Positions 35,169 through 46,295 of a stretch of 64,000 nt of DNA are shown piece after piece (the first letter of the stretch is position 1; each line of letters opens with the position of its first letter). The stretch comes from Diplodia intermedia (Eukaryota; Ascomycota; Dothideomycetes; Botryosphaeriales; Botryosphaeriaceae). Where the stretch lies: assembly GCA_021495925.1 (NCBI GenBank), contig JAKEKT010000023.1, positions 367,430 to 431,429 on the forward strand, read 5' to 3'. A program made the translations under genes and the position numbers. Below the pieces are notes generated by a model that made no database searches, was not told the DNA's origin, and saw only the letters and a program-made list of their open reading frames with translations.

Positions 35169-35665
35169 TCACCATTTCACGCTGGCGTAACCACCGGTAC
35201 CGGCGACGCCGTGGTTTCCGAAGACGCTGTTGAAGAATCCCTTCGCGCCGCCGGGCCCGGCGTCGTGGACCTTGACCCTCCTCCTCGACCTGGACCTGGA
35301 CCTTGATCGGGAAGAAGACCCCTCCGATGTCTCCGGCGCCTTCAGAGAGTCCTTGTTCTCCTTCTCCCGAGAGCGCGCGGTGGTCTTACCGTCCTTTTCG
35401 GCGATTGTCGAGTCGGAGCTCTCGAAGCTTCGGACGGACGAGCGGTCATCGTTGTCGTTGTTGTTGTTCTTGTTGTTGTTCTTGTCGTCGTTGGTGTCTT
35501 TGCTCTTGTTCTTGCTTTTCTTGTCTTCCTTGTCGACGTAGTAGTTGTCCGGATTGTAGTTCGCCGGCGGCTTGATGGCGCCGTACACTGTTCATGTTAG
35601 AATTGGCGAGCCGGGATGCTGGTGCGGATTGATGACTTACTCGCAAACTTAATGAAGTCCACCAT
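35169..35665 (-). CDS. Small Asn/Lys/Ser-rich hypothetical protein (147 aa), orphan B
   Basis: Two exons (35641-35665 and 35169-35587) joined in phase 1 by a GTAAGT intron give 147 aa. The protein begins MVDFIKFAMYGAIKPPANYN and runs through DNYYVDKEDKKSKNKSK into an Asn/Asp repeat. It then has a Ser/Arg run (SSSRSRSRSRSRRR) and a more ordered end (GFFNSVFGNHGVAGTGGYA). The Asn run comes from a GTT/GTC microsatellite on the plus strand at 35448-35484. No known domain is visible. The SR stretch could bind RNA or proteins, but that is only suggestive. A TATA-like element lies about 77 bp upstream. Confidence 0.62.
35448..35484 (+). repeat. GTT/GTC trinucleotide microsatellite inside orphan gene B
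   Basis: An imperfect GTT repeat on the plus strand encodes the Asn/Asp run of the 147-aa protein. Length variation between isolates is likely. Confidence 0.6.
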
Positions 35666-36461
35666 GATGGATTGGTTTGATAGTGTAGATGTTTGTTTTG
35701 AATATAGTCTTCTGGCTAATTTAGTTGCGAAACACTTACTACTTATATCCTCAAACACACCACCAGGGCTTAGCCCTATTCCCCCATCCTTCTGCCGCAC
35801 GGGCCAGTGGCTGTGTTGTACCGAAGCTTTTTGACGTCAGTCGTATGCCCCAAAGTAGGCATCCAGGCTACATCGAGTCAGGCGGAGCCAGGCATTCCCG
35901 AGTAATGTCATTAAAGATTCGGTTGCCGACTCTTTCACTGGCACAAGGATGGCAACTGTTTGCCATGAGGTGGAGAAAGAAGTGGGAAAGGGGTGATGAT
36001 GAGCATTTCGGCCCCCAAACGTGCGGCGCTGAGCCTCAGGTGATCTTCAGCGCAGTCAACGAAAGTAGCTATATGTGGGGAATCAGAAGGAAATATCGCC
36101 GAACAAAACAGACACCGAAGGTCACATGCGACTTTACGTCGGACGCAATGAGAGGAGACAATAGGAAATGAAGAAGGAAGGGGGGAAAAAAAGTGAAGGA
36201 GGCAGTGAAGGAAAGATGCTGAACTTCGAACCGTCGTAACATCGTCGGAACCGGTGATCAACACCAATCCCGGGCACATTGCAGCCAAGCCGGAACCCGG
36301 CAGTGCACGCGTACAAGCCCTTCAACCCCACCACCACCGCCGCCGCCGCCCACAACATCACCGCCTCTTTCACATCAGGCACCACAGCCCCCTCCCAGCC
36401 TCTCTCCACTACTCCACAGCCTCCGCACATACCTCCCTCCCACACACACACACCCCATCCA
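35666..36461. other. Intergenic, orphan B promoter and rhodopsin-domain gene 3' flank
   Basis: TATAAG on the minus strand at 35742-35747 is a plausible TATA element for orphan B. The rest has no recognised gene. A CACA-rich stretch lies near 36440. Confidence 0.4.
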
Positions 36462-37920
36462 TCACACGTCCTTCAAGAAATTCGGCGTCGGGCTCTGCGC
36501 CCCCGGCCGCGCGAACTTGAAGTACTTCTTCGGGTAATGCGCGGGCCCGTCCTTCACCCGCAGCGCCTCGGTGATCGAAATGCTGACCCGCGACGTGATC
36601 GTAATCTTCCCTCCGGCCTCTTCCCCTCCCTCCCCCCACAACTCATCCTCGTCCGTCTCCGCACCCCCATCCCTCCTCCTCCTCCTCCCCCACCTCCACG
36701 TCCTCCTCCCTCCTCTCCGATCGTGCAACTCATGCGCCACCGAGCCCGCGGCGGCGGATGATGAACGACCGGCACGAGGGAACAGCAGCGCGCGGACGCT
36801 GCCGGGGACGTCGTTGGCGACGACGGCGTAGACGCCGAGCTCGACGGCCGTCGCCATGGCGAGCGGGGCGAGGTTGTAGGTGCGGTCGTTGGACGCCGGG
36901 CGCGAGTAGGACGCGCTGGACGTGGCGACGGCCTGCTGGTACTGCGCCACCACGCGCAGCCCCGAGACGACGACGCCGCCGCCGGCGAGGAGGAAGGCGG
37001 CGAGCGTGCTGCGGCTGCTGCTGCTGCGAGGGGGAGAAGAGGGCGGTTGGGATCCTTCTTGTTGGGGCTGTGGTGGGGAGGGGCGTTCCGGGTCGTCGTC
37101 GTTGGGCGTTGGGGTGGACGGGGTGGATGGTGGGGGAGGGGTTGTGGTGGGTTGCCTGGGTGGAGGGGAGCGCTGGATGAGCGTGGGGATTGGTAGGATG
37201 TAGACGAGGATGATGGTGGCGACGTTCTAGGTGGTTAATCGGCTGGTTAGCGGGAAGCTTTCTGGTGATGCAAGGGGGCGCGGGAGAGCATACGACGGCG
37301 ACAGGAGCGTAGTAGGCAACCCCGTCGGGATAGCAGGTGGCATCCGGATAGTCCTCCGGATCGACGTAGGCGCCGAGAGGTCGGCATTGAAGCGCGTAGA
37401 AAATCCATGAAGCCACTGTCTGCACGACGACAATGGCGGCGGTGATGCGTATGGCTGTCGAGAGTCGGGGAGTATACAGCGTGCGGTAGAAATAGAGGAG
37501 GAAGGAGAGCTTGAGGAAGAGGTGGACGAAGAGATAGCAGAACTGCTCGATGAGCTCGTACAGTCTGATCTTCTTCAAGTTTTCGGAGCTGACCAATTCA
37601 ACGTGCCTGCTACCCGTCAGCATGCTGTTTGAATAGTGTGGAGGGGTTCGACTGACTTTCCACCTCCCAAGATGAGCCATTCCCAGCAGAGACATTGTTC
37701 AACAACAAGTGCCACCTGCTCCACTGTTAGCTCTCGACAGACTTGAAAGTCTTATGGGATGCCGTACAAAAGCAATTGCCATGAAGCGATCATCCCAGGT
37801 AAATGCCTTGGCGACGAAGAGGCGCGCACACAGGCGCAAAAGAAAGGATATGGCGCATATGGCGAAGAAAGCAATAGAGACCGTCCAGCTAAGGGGACCC
37901 AGGTCATCGGCGAGATTCAT
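36462..37920 (-). CDS. Fungal rhodopsin-domain integral membrane protein (PTH11-like class)
   Basis: Four exons (37768-37920, 37657-37715, 37294-37606, 36462-37226) give 429 aa. Helices are visible at PLSWTVSIAFFAICAISFLL, at ALVVEQCLCWEWLIL, and around FVHLFLKLSFLLYFYRTLY. Further ones lie at AAIVVVQTVASWIFYALQC, AYYAPVAVNVATIILVYILP and a later LAAFLLAGGGVVVSGL. The conserved blocks WDDRFM, GGGKHVE and the QCRPLGAYVDP loop are typical of the fungal rhodopsin-domain family, which includes PTH11-type receptors. There is no CFEM domain. The cytosolic tail carries a Pro-rich loop and ends KFARPGAQSPTPNFL. Whether it is a receptor or another membrane protein is unknown. The start at 37920 was chosen because the frame upstream lacks an ATG. 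Confidence 0.8.
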
Positions 37921-40362
37921 CGTCTCGAGTGGCAATGCATGAAGAGGGAGGGGCGGCAGTCAGGCAGATCAAGCAAGCACTGGGGTGGCCAACCCCAGAA
38001 AAGAGGCTGGCCGACGAAGCGCAGGCTGCGTAATGAGTGGTCCGGCCGGCGGTATGCATAAAGTCCAACGGGGGGTCCCATGGTATTGGAGGGTGAGGCT
38101 GTAAGGAATGCGGGCACGGATTGCTGCAGACGGTTAATTCTCCGGGACGGGTAGCGATGTTCCAATTTACAACGCCAGCGATCTCCCCGCCGATACTGCT
38201 TTGGGAAAGCGATCTTGCTTCAGCCGCACGCTGCGACGCTGGTCAGTCTGCTAGATCTCGCGGGGCGTTTTAGTCGGGCTTCTGGAATGGGCGGAGGATG
38301 CGTCGGATCTGCGTAGCCGGGCGGCCTGAGGCGAGATAGCTTGCATCCTGATCCTTCTCTTTGTTTTCTTTCTACGTCACCGAGCAAAATCTGCACTCGA
38401 CGGCCCGCCGGATTGTGAAGACGATGGCAGGTGTGTTTGGATGCATTGTGTCGCCAATTGATTGCCGTCGCACATGGATGCCCGGAGAGTACAAGCCAAT
38501 CGGCGGCAGAAGCACCACAACGGGCAATTCTCGAAGGACAGGCAACGGAGCAAGGCGCTCCCACAGCTCCGGCGAGGCGTACCGACCAGTAACTTGGACG
38601 GAATCGGACCGGGGCGCCAGCTGTCAGTGATGGATGCTAGGCGACGTCGAATCCGTTGCGGCCACTAGCGACGGTTGCAATTTAGCAGCCGTTCGATGAG
38701 AAGCTTGTTAGTTTGAAGGCAGCCGGCAATCTATCTGGCGGAGCCAATACGATGGTAGACGTTCTCGGGAGAGCCCGCGCGGTTGCAAGAGCCAGGGTGG
38801 GGCCGAAGAGCCTCCACGTGGATCGGATGGGAGATTGCAGCCTCGTTTCTATTCGAAACCGTCACAACGTCGCTTCCATCGTCGCTGTCCTTGTCATGTT
38901 CATGCGGCTCGTTGCCGCCGTAAGCGATTGGCTGCCGACAACACGTCCGCCAGGAATTGTCTCCGGACCAGTCAATATAAGGAATATACCAGCACTTGTT
39001 GTGGATGGCCGATTCTCCGGGAGATGTGGATTGGCGACCAGCATTACTTGGTTTCCATTGCACGGCGGGTGACAGAAGAAATTGCACACCCGCATCTGCC
39101 CTCCAAAGATATTGATATAAGCAGTTGAATGCAAGACCCGGATGTAAGTGTGCGCATTTAGACCTAACATTTACGTCCAGATCTTGTGTTCAACTACCCA
39201 TTCCGTGTCGAATTTTTCTGTGAGGCAGATGCCGGGGTGCAACTTCTTTTGTCACCCACTATGACTGGAATTTGTAGGATACCATGAAGGAGGTAAGAGT
39301 CACCAAACCGCGCATCTCGCACAGTTGTGAGCAATTATTGCTCAATTGGCTGGTGTTTGTTTCTTTACCCTTTTCTGGGGGAGTTTTTTCCCCTTCTTTT
39401 TCCTTGGTGGTGTGTGAGCGTCTTCGCCTGCTCTTCGTCGCGCGCCGTTATCCATTCGATCCCATCATTATGTAGAGTGACGGCATCTCGTTCCGGGGAC
39501 CAACTCCAGGCTCTTGGACGTTCAAATTTTTCTTTGGCATGACCAACGCACAGCCACCGAAATCTCGGCAGTCGGGAGGAGGCCAAGTGCGTGACGAGTC
39601 GTGGTACTTGGTCGAGTCGGTCAAGACGGAGGGCGCCGGTACTTCCCCTTCTGTCGGCTAAAGTCTGGGGAGACGTCACCGTTCCAGCCATGCGGAGCGA
39701 CGCGGTACTATGTAGCGAGAATGCCCACGAGCATTGACTACTGTACGTAGCGACCACGAGCGTTAAAGCGGCTTACAAGCGTCAATGCAGCGAGTCATCG
39801 GGAAGAACCGGTCGTACGAGAGAGACGTCCGCAGTATTGGATGTGGGGTACGTCTCGTATTTGGCATAACCGTCGGGCTGGAGCATTGTGTCTGACGGGC
39901 GGTTGGCGAATGCTCGTCTGCGAGAGACGGGATGTAAAGATTAGGTTGTGCAGCGGCCGCGTCGTGTTTGTATTGCCGTTTCACTTCGGAAAACCTTCCA
40001 CCGAGGCGGGCGCGGCTGACGTCACCAAGAGCAGTCTGGCGGTGACCAAAGCCCGTTGGTTCCTGAGCCATGCCAGAAACCAACCTTGATTTTGCGGGGA
40101 AGGTAGCATCCGCCGTCGACAATCCCGGGCTCCCCATGCCTCCACGCCTCCCTGGCGGCGGGGTAGCCCCATCACAGTGCTCACACCCCCGGCCCTCGGC
40201 TGATCCCCAAACCATGGCAAGCAAGCATGTCTTGCAGCTACAAAATGCGGGCTTGTCCCCCAGCCCCGCAGAGAGCGCACGAGACGGCTGTTTTGTCTCC
40301 AGTGATCGCCGGCTGCAAGACATCTCCCGTCTCTCTCAGGCCTCTCGTCGATCACGTAAACC
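37921..40362. other. Long divergent intergenic region (2.4 kb)
   Basis: This gap lies between the rhodopsin-domain gene (-) and the GH125 mannosidase (+). Open frames exist on both strands, but none has conserved content or a credible splice structure. I read it as regulatory sequence plus possible unrecognised orphan genes. Confidence 0.45.
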
Positions 40363-41985
40363 ATGCGCCAATCTACCTTGCTGCTACCCGCGGTCCCGCT
40401 TCTGCTGGGCGGCGCCGCCGGCCAGGAATGTCCAGACTACCTCGATTACTCGACTCAAAGGCACGAACCTTTCACGAACGGCACCTACCAATTACCCTTC
40501 CAGCGTCCGGCTCCGGCATGCCGTACTTTCAACAGCTCAGGGGTCGAGCAGCTGCTTGACCGCATGGAGAGCGTCATCGCGGACCCCGACCTTTACCGGC
40601 TCTTTGAGAATGCCTACCCCAACACGCTCGACACGGCCATCAAGTGGAAGGGCGTGGCGGCGAACAACTCGGAGGAGGAACTCACCTTCGTCATCACCGG
40701 CGACATCAATGCCATGTGGTTGCGCGACTCGGCCAACCAGATGCAGTCTTACCTCCCTGTCCTCAATGCCTCAGACTCCCCTGACAGCATCGCCTCGCTC
40801 TATCGTGGCGTCATCAACCTCCAGGCCCGCTATCTGCTAACCTCGCCCTACTGCAATTCGTTCCAGCCGCCCGTCGAGTCCAATATTGCTCCCGACACGA
40901 ACCCCTCCGCCAGCGAGGACACGGTCAAGCCCTCGTACAGCAACACCAGCGTCTTCGAATGCAAGTACGAGCTGGACTCTCTGGCCGCGTTCCTCGAGGT
41001 GTCGGACAACTACTACAACGCGACCAACGACCTGGCCTTCTTCGGCAAGTTCCAGTGGATCTCGGCCATCCAGGCCGTCATGAAAGTCGCCAACGACATG
41101 CAGACACCTACCTACGCCGCCGACGGTCAGGTCTTGGACTCGCCCTACACCTTCACCAGACAGACGACCCGGGCGACCGAGACGCTCGCCAACGACGGGC
41201 TGGGGAACCCGGTCAACAACGGCACCGGCCTCATCCGGTCTGCCTTCCGGCCCAGCGACGACTCGACCATCTTTCAGCTCTTCATCCCGGCCAACATGAT
41301 GTTCGCGCGCTACCTCGAGACGGCTTCGGCCATCATGCGGCAGCTGGACAACGCGCCGGCCGGGCTGGCCGAGGAGATGGCCGCGCTCGCGACGTCCGTC
41401 CGCGCCGCCATCGAGCAGCACGGCGTCGTCACGGGGCCGGGCGGGAAGCGCATGTACGCCTTCGAGGTCGACGGCTACGGCTCGGCCAACCTCATGGACG
41501 ACGCCAACATCCCGTCCCTGCTCGCGGCGCCGTTCCTGGGCTACACGGACGCGGCCGACGACGTGTACCGCAACACGCGCGCGCTCGTGCTGGGCGCGGG
41601 CAACCCGTACTTCATGCGCGGGCCCGTCATCAACGCCGTCGGCGGGCCGCACGCCGGGCCCGGCATGGCGTGGCCCATGGCCAGCATCGTGCGCATCCTG
41701 ACGACCGACGACGAGGCCGAGATCGTGGCGGCGCTGCGGGAGATTGTGAGCAGCACCGACGGCTTGGGGTTGATCCACGAGAGCATCAACAGCTGGAACC
41801 AGAGCGACTGGACGCGGCAATGGTGAGTTGTTGATCTTACCCTTCGATTTTCTTCTCTTTCCCGTGTGCATGACTGACTCTCGTCGCTTTGCAGGTTTTC
41901 GTGGGCGAACGGACTGTTCGGACAGATGGTCCTGGATCTGGAGGAACGGAAGCCGGAGATCCTGGGCATGAGCTTCCAAAAGTAG
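40363..41985 (+). CDS. Secreted GH125 exo-alpha-1,6-mannosidase
   Basis: Two exons (40363-41822 and 41895-41985) give 516 aa. A signal peptide is evident (MRQSTLLLPAVPLLLGGAAG, likely cleaved before QECPDY). The family's core follows: ITGDINAMWLRDSANQMQSY, CKYELDSLAAFLEVS, then FRPSDDSTIFQLFIPANMMF, YAFEVDGYGSANLMDDANIP and WPMASIVRILTT. The acidic catalytic residues sit in the WLRD and the VDGYG...DDANIPSL regions. GH125 enzymes are metal-independent exo-alpha-1,6-mannosidases acting on N-glycan or cell-wall mannan branches. Several N-glycosylation sequons (NGT, NSS, NNS, NAS) suit a secreted glycoprotein. The product is expected to be extracellular or vacuolar. Confidence 0.95.
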
Positions 41986-42874
41986 AGCCTAATGCAGTAA
42001 TGTAATCCTCCTCGATGATGACAATGCACGAGCGCGATGAAGCCGAATCCAGGCCCGTGAAACCGGCGCCGATCAGGGTGTTGTCCAGAGGTGTAGAGCC
42101 GACCGGTGAACCATGCTGTGAGTCACAGCTGGCGCGGTGGTGGGTGCGGTGGTGGGCATTTTCGCACGTGAAGGGCGATTGGCGGCGGGATGGAGTGCGA
42201 TTGCGGACGCAGAAATGGGGCTCCTGCGGAGATTTTCATCCAATCCGGGGCCCACGGATGCAGAGCGGGTGAGCGGGAGAGCTAGAATGGGCTGTTTATC
42301 AGGTACGCGGCGGCACAGGCAGCGGGCGTAGGGTATGTTTTAATGTGGTGGCGGTGCGGGAACTCTTTCCCGAGGGCGCACCGGTCTGCCGCGGCTGGCT
42401 CGAATAATGGGCCTCTGCAGGGGCTGAAAAAGTCTGCATGGTGGTTTATCATGGTGGGTGAGGATCGTGCTCTGCGGATGGGTGTGAGGAACAGGCTGGC
42501 GGCGGGAATAGTTGCTCCCCGAGAGCTGGGAAGGGAAGGAGCAGGCCAGCGCGTCGGGAAACAGTGGCCGATAAGCAGCGATAAGGTTGCTGACTAAGAC
42601 GCTATCGCCGCAAACCTCCCCATAACTCAACACCAATCCACAGCCTTGACATCACGCCCCTCGCCATCGGTGGGGCCGCTGATACAATCCTCGCCTGAGC
42701 AGATTTTTTTGCACGGGTGCTAGCCGGCGCGAGATGGCCCTCTGACCGTCGCCACGGCCCATCATGGCCCCTCCACTATCAGCACCGCCTTGAGACGGCC
42801 CTTTCCCAGCTGTCCTTTAAATACCACCCTATGCCGCAGCGCTTTTGAGGTCAATCAACGCCGTGTCCGCAAAC
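41986..42874. other. Intergenic between GH125 and the MFS gene
   Basis: This gap of 0.9 kb lies between tandem genes. It contains the MFS promoter and leader. No gene or RNA was recognised. Confidence 0.45.
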
Positions 42875-44825
42875 ATGCCACACCACGACGACTATAACGA
42901 GAAGCGCCAGTCGCAGGACGGCAACGGCGAGCCACTTGCTCGTCGCACCTCTGCCCTCGAAGAAGCACCAACACTTGTGCCGCCCACCGGTCTTCCCGGC
43001 ATCCCCATCCGTCGCACAAGCACCACCTCCCGTGTCACCTTCGAGGACGAGCGCCCGGAAGGTCTCGAGGCCCTCGCCAGGAGCGCTTCAGCCATCAGCG
43101 GCCATCACTCGCAGTACAGGCGCGAGTCTCTGGACAATGTCGTCGAACTACCCGCTATCCAGAGGCCACAGCCCGCAAAGGCCGGTGCTTTCAGCACTAT
43201 CCGTGAATTGCCTTCGAACGTAAACACGCCCCTCTCCACTCGTCCTCCGTCGCCAGCATCGAACTACAAGATTTCGCGCCCGCCATCACCCGGATCAACC
43301 TCCTCTGGAACCCGGACGCCTGCCGAGTATGAGAACGGTGTTGGCCAGGCTTACCCGGAGATCGGCGTCATTGCTTCATGGCGGGGTGCATTGATCCTGC
43401 TTTGCACGTGCGGCGCCCAGCTGATGGACAATGTGTTCATGACCGGCGTCAACATTGCCTTGCCCGCCATTCAGAAGAATTTCGACGTCGACGGTAGCGA
43501 CTTGCAGTGGCTGATCTCCGCCTACACCTTGACATTTGGAGGCTTCCTCCTTCTGTCCGGCGTAATGGCTGATAGGTTTGGGCGAAAGCTGATCTTCTGT
43601 ATCGGCATGGCCACCCTGAGTGTTTGGACCCTCGCCGATGGTCTGGCAACGTCCTTTATTCAACTGGCAATCTTCCGCGCTATCCAGGGTATCGGAGCTG
43701 CCATGACAGTACCATCTGCCGTTGGTATTATCAGCAACTACTTTATAGCCAAGGACCGCACCCTGGCCCTGACTATTTTCGGCGCCTCCGGAGCTGTTGG
43801 ATTTTGCATGGGCCTCATCTTCGGCGGCTTCCTCACTGGTTCTCTTGGATGGCGGTATTTGTTCTTCGTCTCTGTCTCTATCACCGGCTGCCTGGGATCC
43901 CTCTCCTGGTTCTGTCTACCCAAGGATAGGATCGAAGGAAACACCCGCCCTAAGCTGGACTTCGTCGGCGCCGGTTTGTCTACTGCCGGTCTTATTCTGC
44001 TCAGCTTTGTCTTGTCGAGCGGTGGCGAGTACGGTTGGGGCAAGGCATTCATCATTGTGCTGCTTATTCTCAGCATTGCCATGCTCGTCGCCTTCGCTTT
44101 CGTGGAAAAGAAGGTTCCCAACCCCATCATGCCGCTTTCGCTCTGGAAACTGGAGAACTTTGCTGCACTATGGATTGGAGGGTTTGGTATGTGTTTCAAC
44201 CCAACTCTTTGAAAGTATGGCGACTAATTTCTTGCTAGTGATGTATGGCGGATACCAGACGATAGTCTACTACACGACGCTGATTGCCCAGGAGGTTATG
44301 CACCTCAGCGCGGGCCAGACCGCCCTTCGCTTCCTGCCAATGGGCGCCACTGGCTTCACGTGCTCTCTCGGAATGTCCCGCATGCTTGAGATATTCAACA
44401 CCAAGCACCTTCTTATTGTTGGCATGGCCATCTGCGCCATTGCTCCGATCCCCTCTGCGCTGATCAAAGAGGGGGACATCAACTTCTGGAAACACGTCTT
44501 CCCCAGCAGTGTCCTTAGCGTTGCTGGCACCACTATCGTCTACTGCACCATCACCGTCGCGCTCCTGGCTTCCGTCCCCGTCAACGTCAAGAGTCTATGC
44601 GGAGGCATGATCAACACGGCTTTCCAGATCGGTAGCGGCGTCGGCCTAGCACTCGCAAGCGCCGTCGTCCAGGCTGTTGACACCAGCAAGGGCCATGGTC
44701 CCATGCAGCAGTACGCTACTGGACTTTGGTGCTGTGTTGGCCTTGCTGGTATCGGGATGATTGCCAGCACGTTTGGCGTAAAGAATGTGGGAAAGGCTGC
44801 TGGCGGCTCGGCTATGGCGCACTGA
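42875..44825 (+). CDS. MFS transporter, DHA2-like 14-helix drug:H+ antiporter family
   Basis: Two exons (42875-44186 and 44239-44825) give 632 aa. A 160-residue hydrophilic Ser/Pro-rich N-terminus (RRTSTTSRVTF, SRPPSPGSTSS) is followed by about 14 hydrophobic helices. The first is ASWRGALILLCTCGAQLMDN, then SDLQWLISAYTLTFGGFLLL, and the MFS motif A is GVMADRFGRK. This layout fits DHA2 transporters, the group that contains yeast Atr1 and the ammonium-related Amf1. The substrate is unknown. The protein should sit in the plasma membrane. The N-terminal sites (RRxS types) suggest phosphoregulation. It is convergent with the nitrilase gene, with 269 bp between stops. Confidence 0.92.
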
Positions 44826-45094
44826 TTTATACCCTCAAAAGATTTCAAGTTTAGACGGCTGGGGAAAGTATTGGAGATACAACGCCTCTGATAGGCGCTC
44901 GGATGAAAAGCTTTACGAATTCGGTTGGGACTTATACCATAGAAATGACTCGGCGTTCTTCTTGATTTCATACATCGTATACGACCTTACTTAGATACCT
45001 TTCGGAGTAATCTTCCACGAAGATTAATGTCACTACTGCAGACACTCGTCTGCCCTTTCTTCTCATCGCCTCCCTTCATCCTCTCCACCAGCGA

Positions 45095-46295
45095 TCAAAC
45101 ATCCTCCTGCCCCCTCTCCTTCGTAACAGAATGTTTCTTCGCCTTACTGTCCACCCCCAGCCACAGGATATCCGGCCTGCTATAATGACCGCCCAAGTCC
45201 AAAAACCCCTTCGCCTTCAGAATCTCGTCCAGATCGCACTCGGCGTACAGGATGCCCTCCTTGGTCTCGTCCAGGTCGTCGGTCAGCTTGCGGCCGTCGG
45301 GCCCGTAGACGGCGGAGCTGCCGCCGCCGGGGCGGCCCATGATGGGGGCGCCGGCGGTGCCCATGCGGTCGACGCCCTTCGCCGTCAGCACGGCGGTCGA
45401 GTGCAGCACGTACGCCTGGGCCTCGACGGCGAACGTCTGCGACAGGGCGCGGCAGCCCTCGCGCGACATGGACCACAGCGTCGGGTCGGCGTCGCGGCCG
45501 CCGTGCGCGTACACGGGCGGCCACGCCGCGGCGTGGAACGCCGGCCGCGCGAGCGCCGTGTGGTACTTGAGGAGCGGCTGCGCGTGCTCCCAGCACGCGA
45601 GGGCGGAGACGTTGAGCTCTCCTCCCTGAGACGATGACGACGGGGACAGCGTCATGGGCACGCAGTTCGTCAGCGTGTCCGAGCCGCCCGCCGCGTCGCC
45701 GAAGACGGTGCGCTCCATGTGCGTCGGCTTGATCTTGCGGCGGTGCGCGAGCAGCGCGCCGTCGGGCCCGATGATGGCCTGCGCGATGTACAGCGAGCTC
45801 TCGTGGTTCTCGCTGAAGCCGAGGACGACGCCGATGGCGTGCTGCGCGGCGGCGGCGCGGATGGCGGAGAGCTGCGGCGAGGGCACGCGCAGGGACTGCT
45901 TGATGTACGTGTTGGCCAGGGCGAAGTCGACGGGGCGGGACCTGTGTTGGGGGGAGATGGTGGGGATGTTAGTGTAATTTCTTTTTCTCTTCTCTCTCTC
46001 TTTCTCTTTTGGGAGATGTGGAAGATTTGCAGATGAATGAAATTGCAAATGATAAAGGTTTTTCAAATGAAGAGTTGATGGCTCAAGGGGGATGTGCGGC
46101 AAAGAGAAGGGAGTCTAACCAAATCCATGCCGGATAGCCGGTGATCCAACATTCGGGAAAGGCAACGAGCTTAGCGCCGTTGGCGGCGGCCTCTTCTATG
46201 AGAGCGCACGTCTTTTGCACCGCCTTCTCAAGGTCCAGCCATTCGGGCTCGGCCTGAGTGACGGCGACTTTGATGGTCGACGGGGAAGTGGCCAT
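45095..46295 (-). CDS. Nitrilase / cyanide hydratase-type carbon-nitrogen hydrolase
   Basis: Two exons (46120-46295 and 45095-45941), joined in phase 2 across a 178-bp intron, give 340 aa. The Glu-Lys-Cys triad is complete: Glu48 in AFPECWITGYP, Lys130 in RKIKPTHMER and Cys175 in ALACWEHAQPLLKYH. GYPAWIW and the C-terminal GGHYSRPDILWLGVD are typical of branch 1 nitrilases. The enzyme hydrolyses organic nitriles to acids (and ammonia) or HCN to formamide. Which substrate applies cannot be told by eye. No signal peptide is present, so it is cytosolic. An Arg/Ala-rich middle shows strong GC bias. It is convergent with the MFS gene. Confidence 0.93.

Noticed and set aside
40837..41979. 380-aa minus-strand frame opposite the GH125 gene
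   Set aside because: Exact antisense of a conserved GC-rich coding exon; composition is Val/Arg/Gly-rich shadow.
42340..44825. Biosynthetic cluster (GH125, MFS, nitrilase)
   Set aside because: No backbone synthase, tailoring set or pathway regulator nearby; the adjacency looks incidental.
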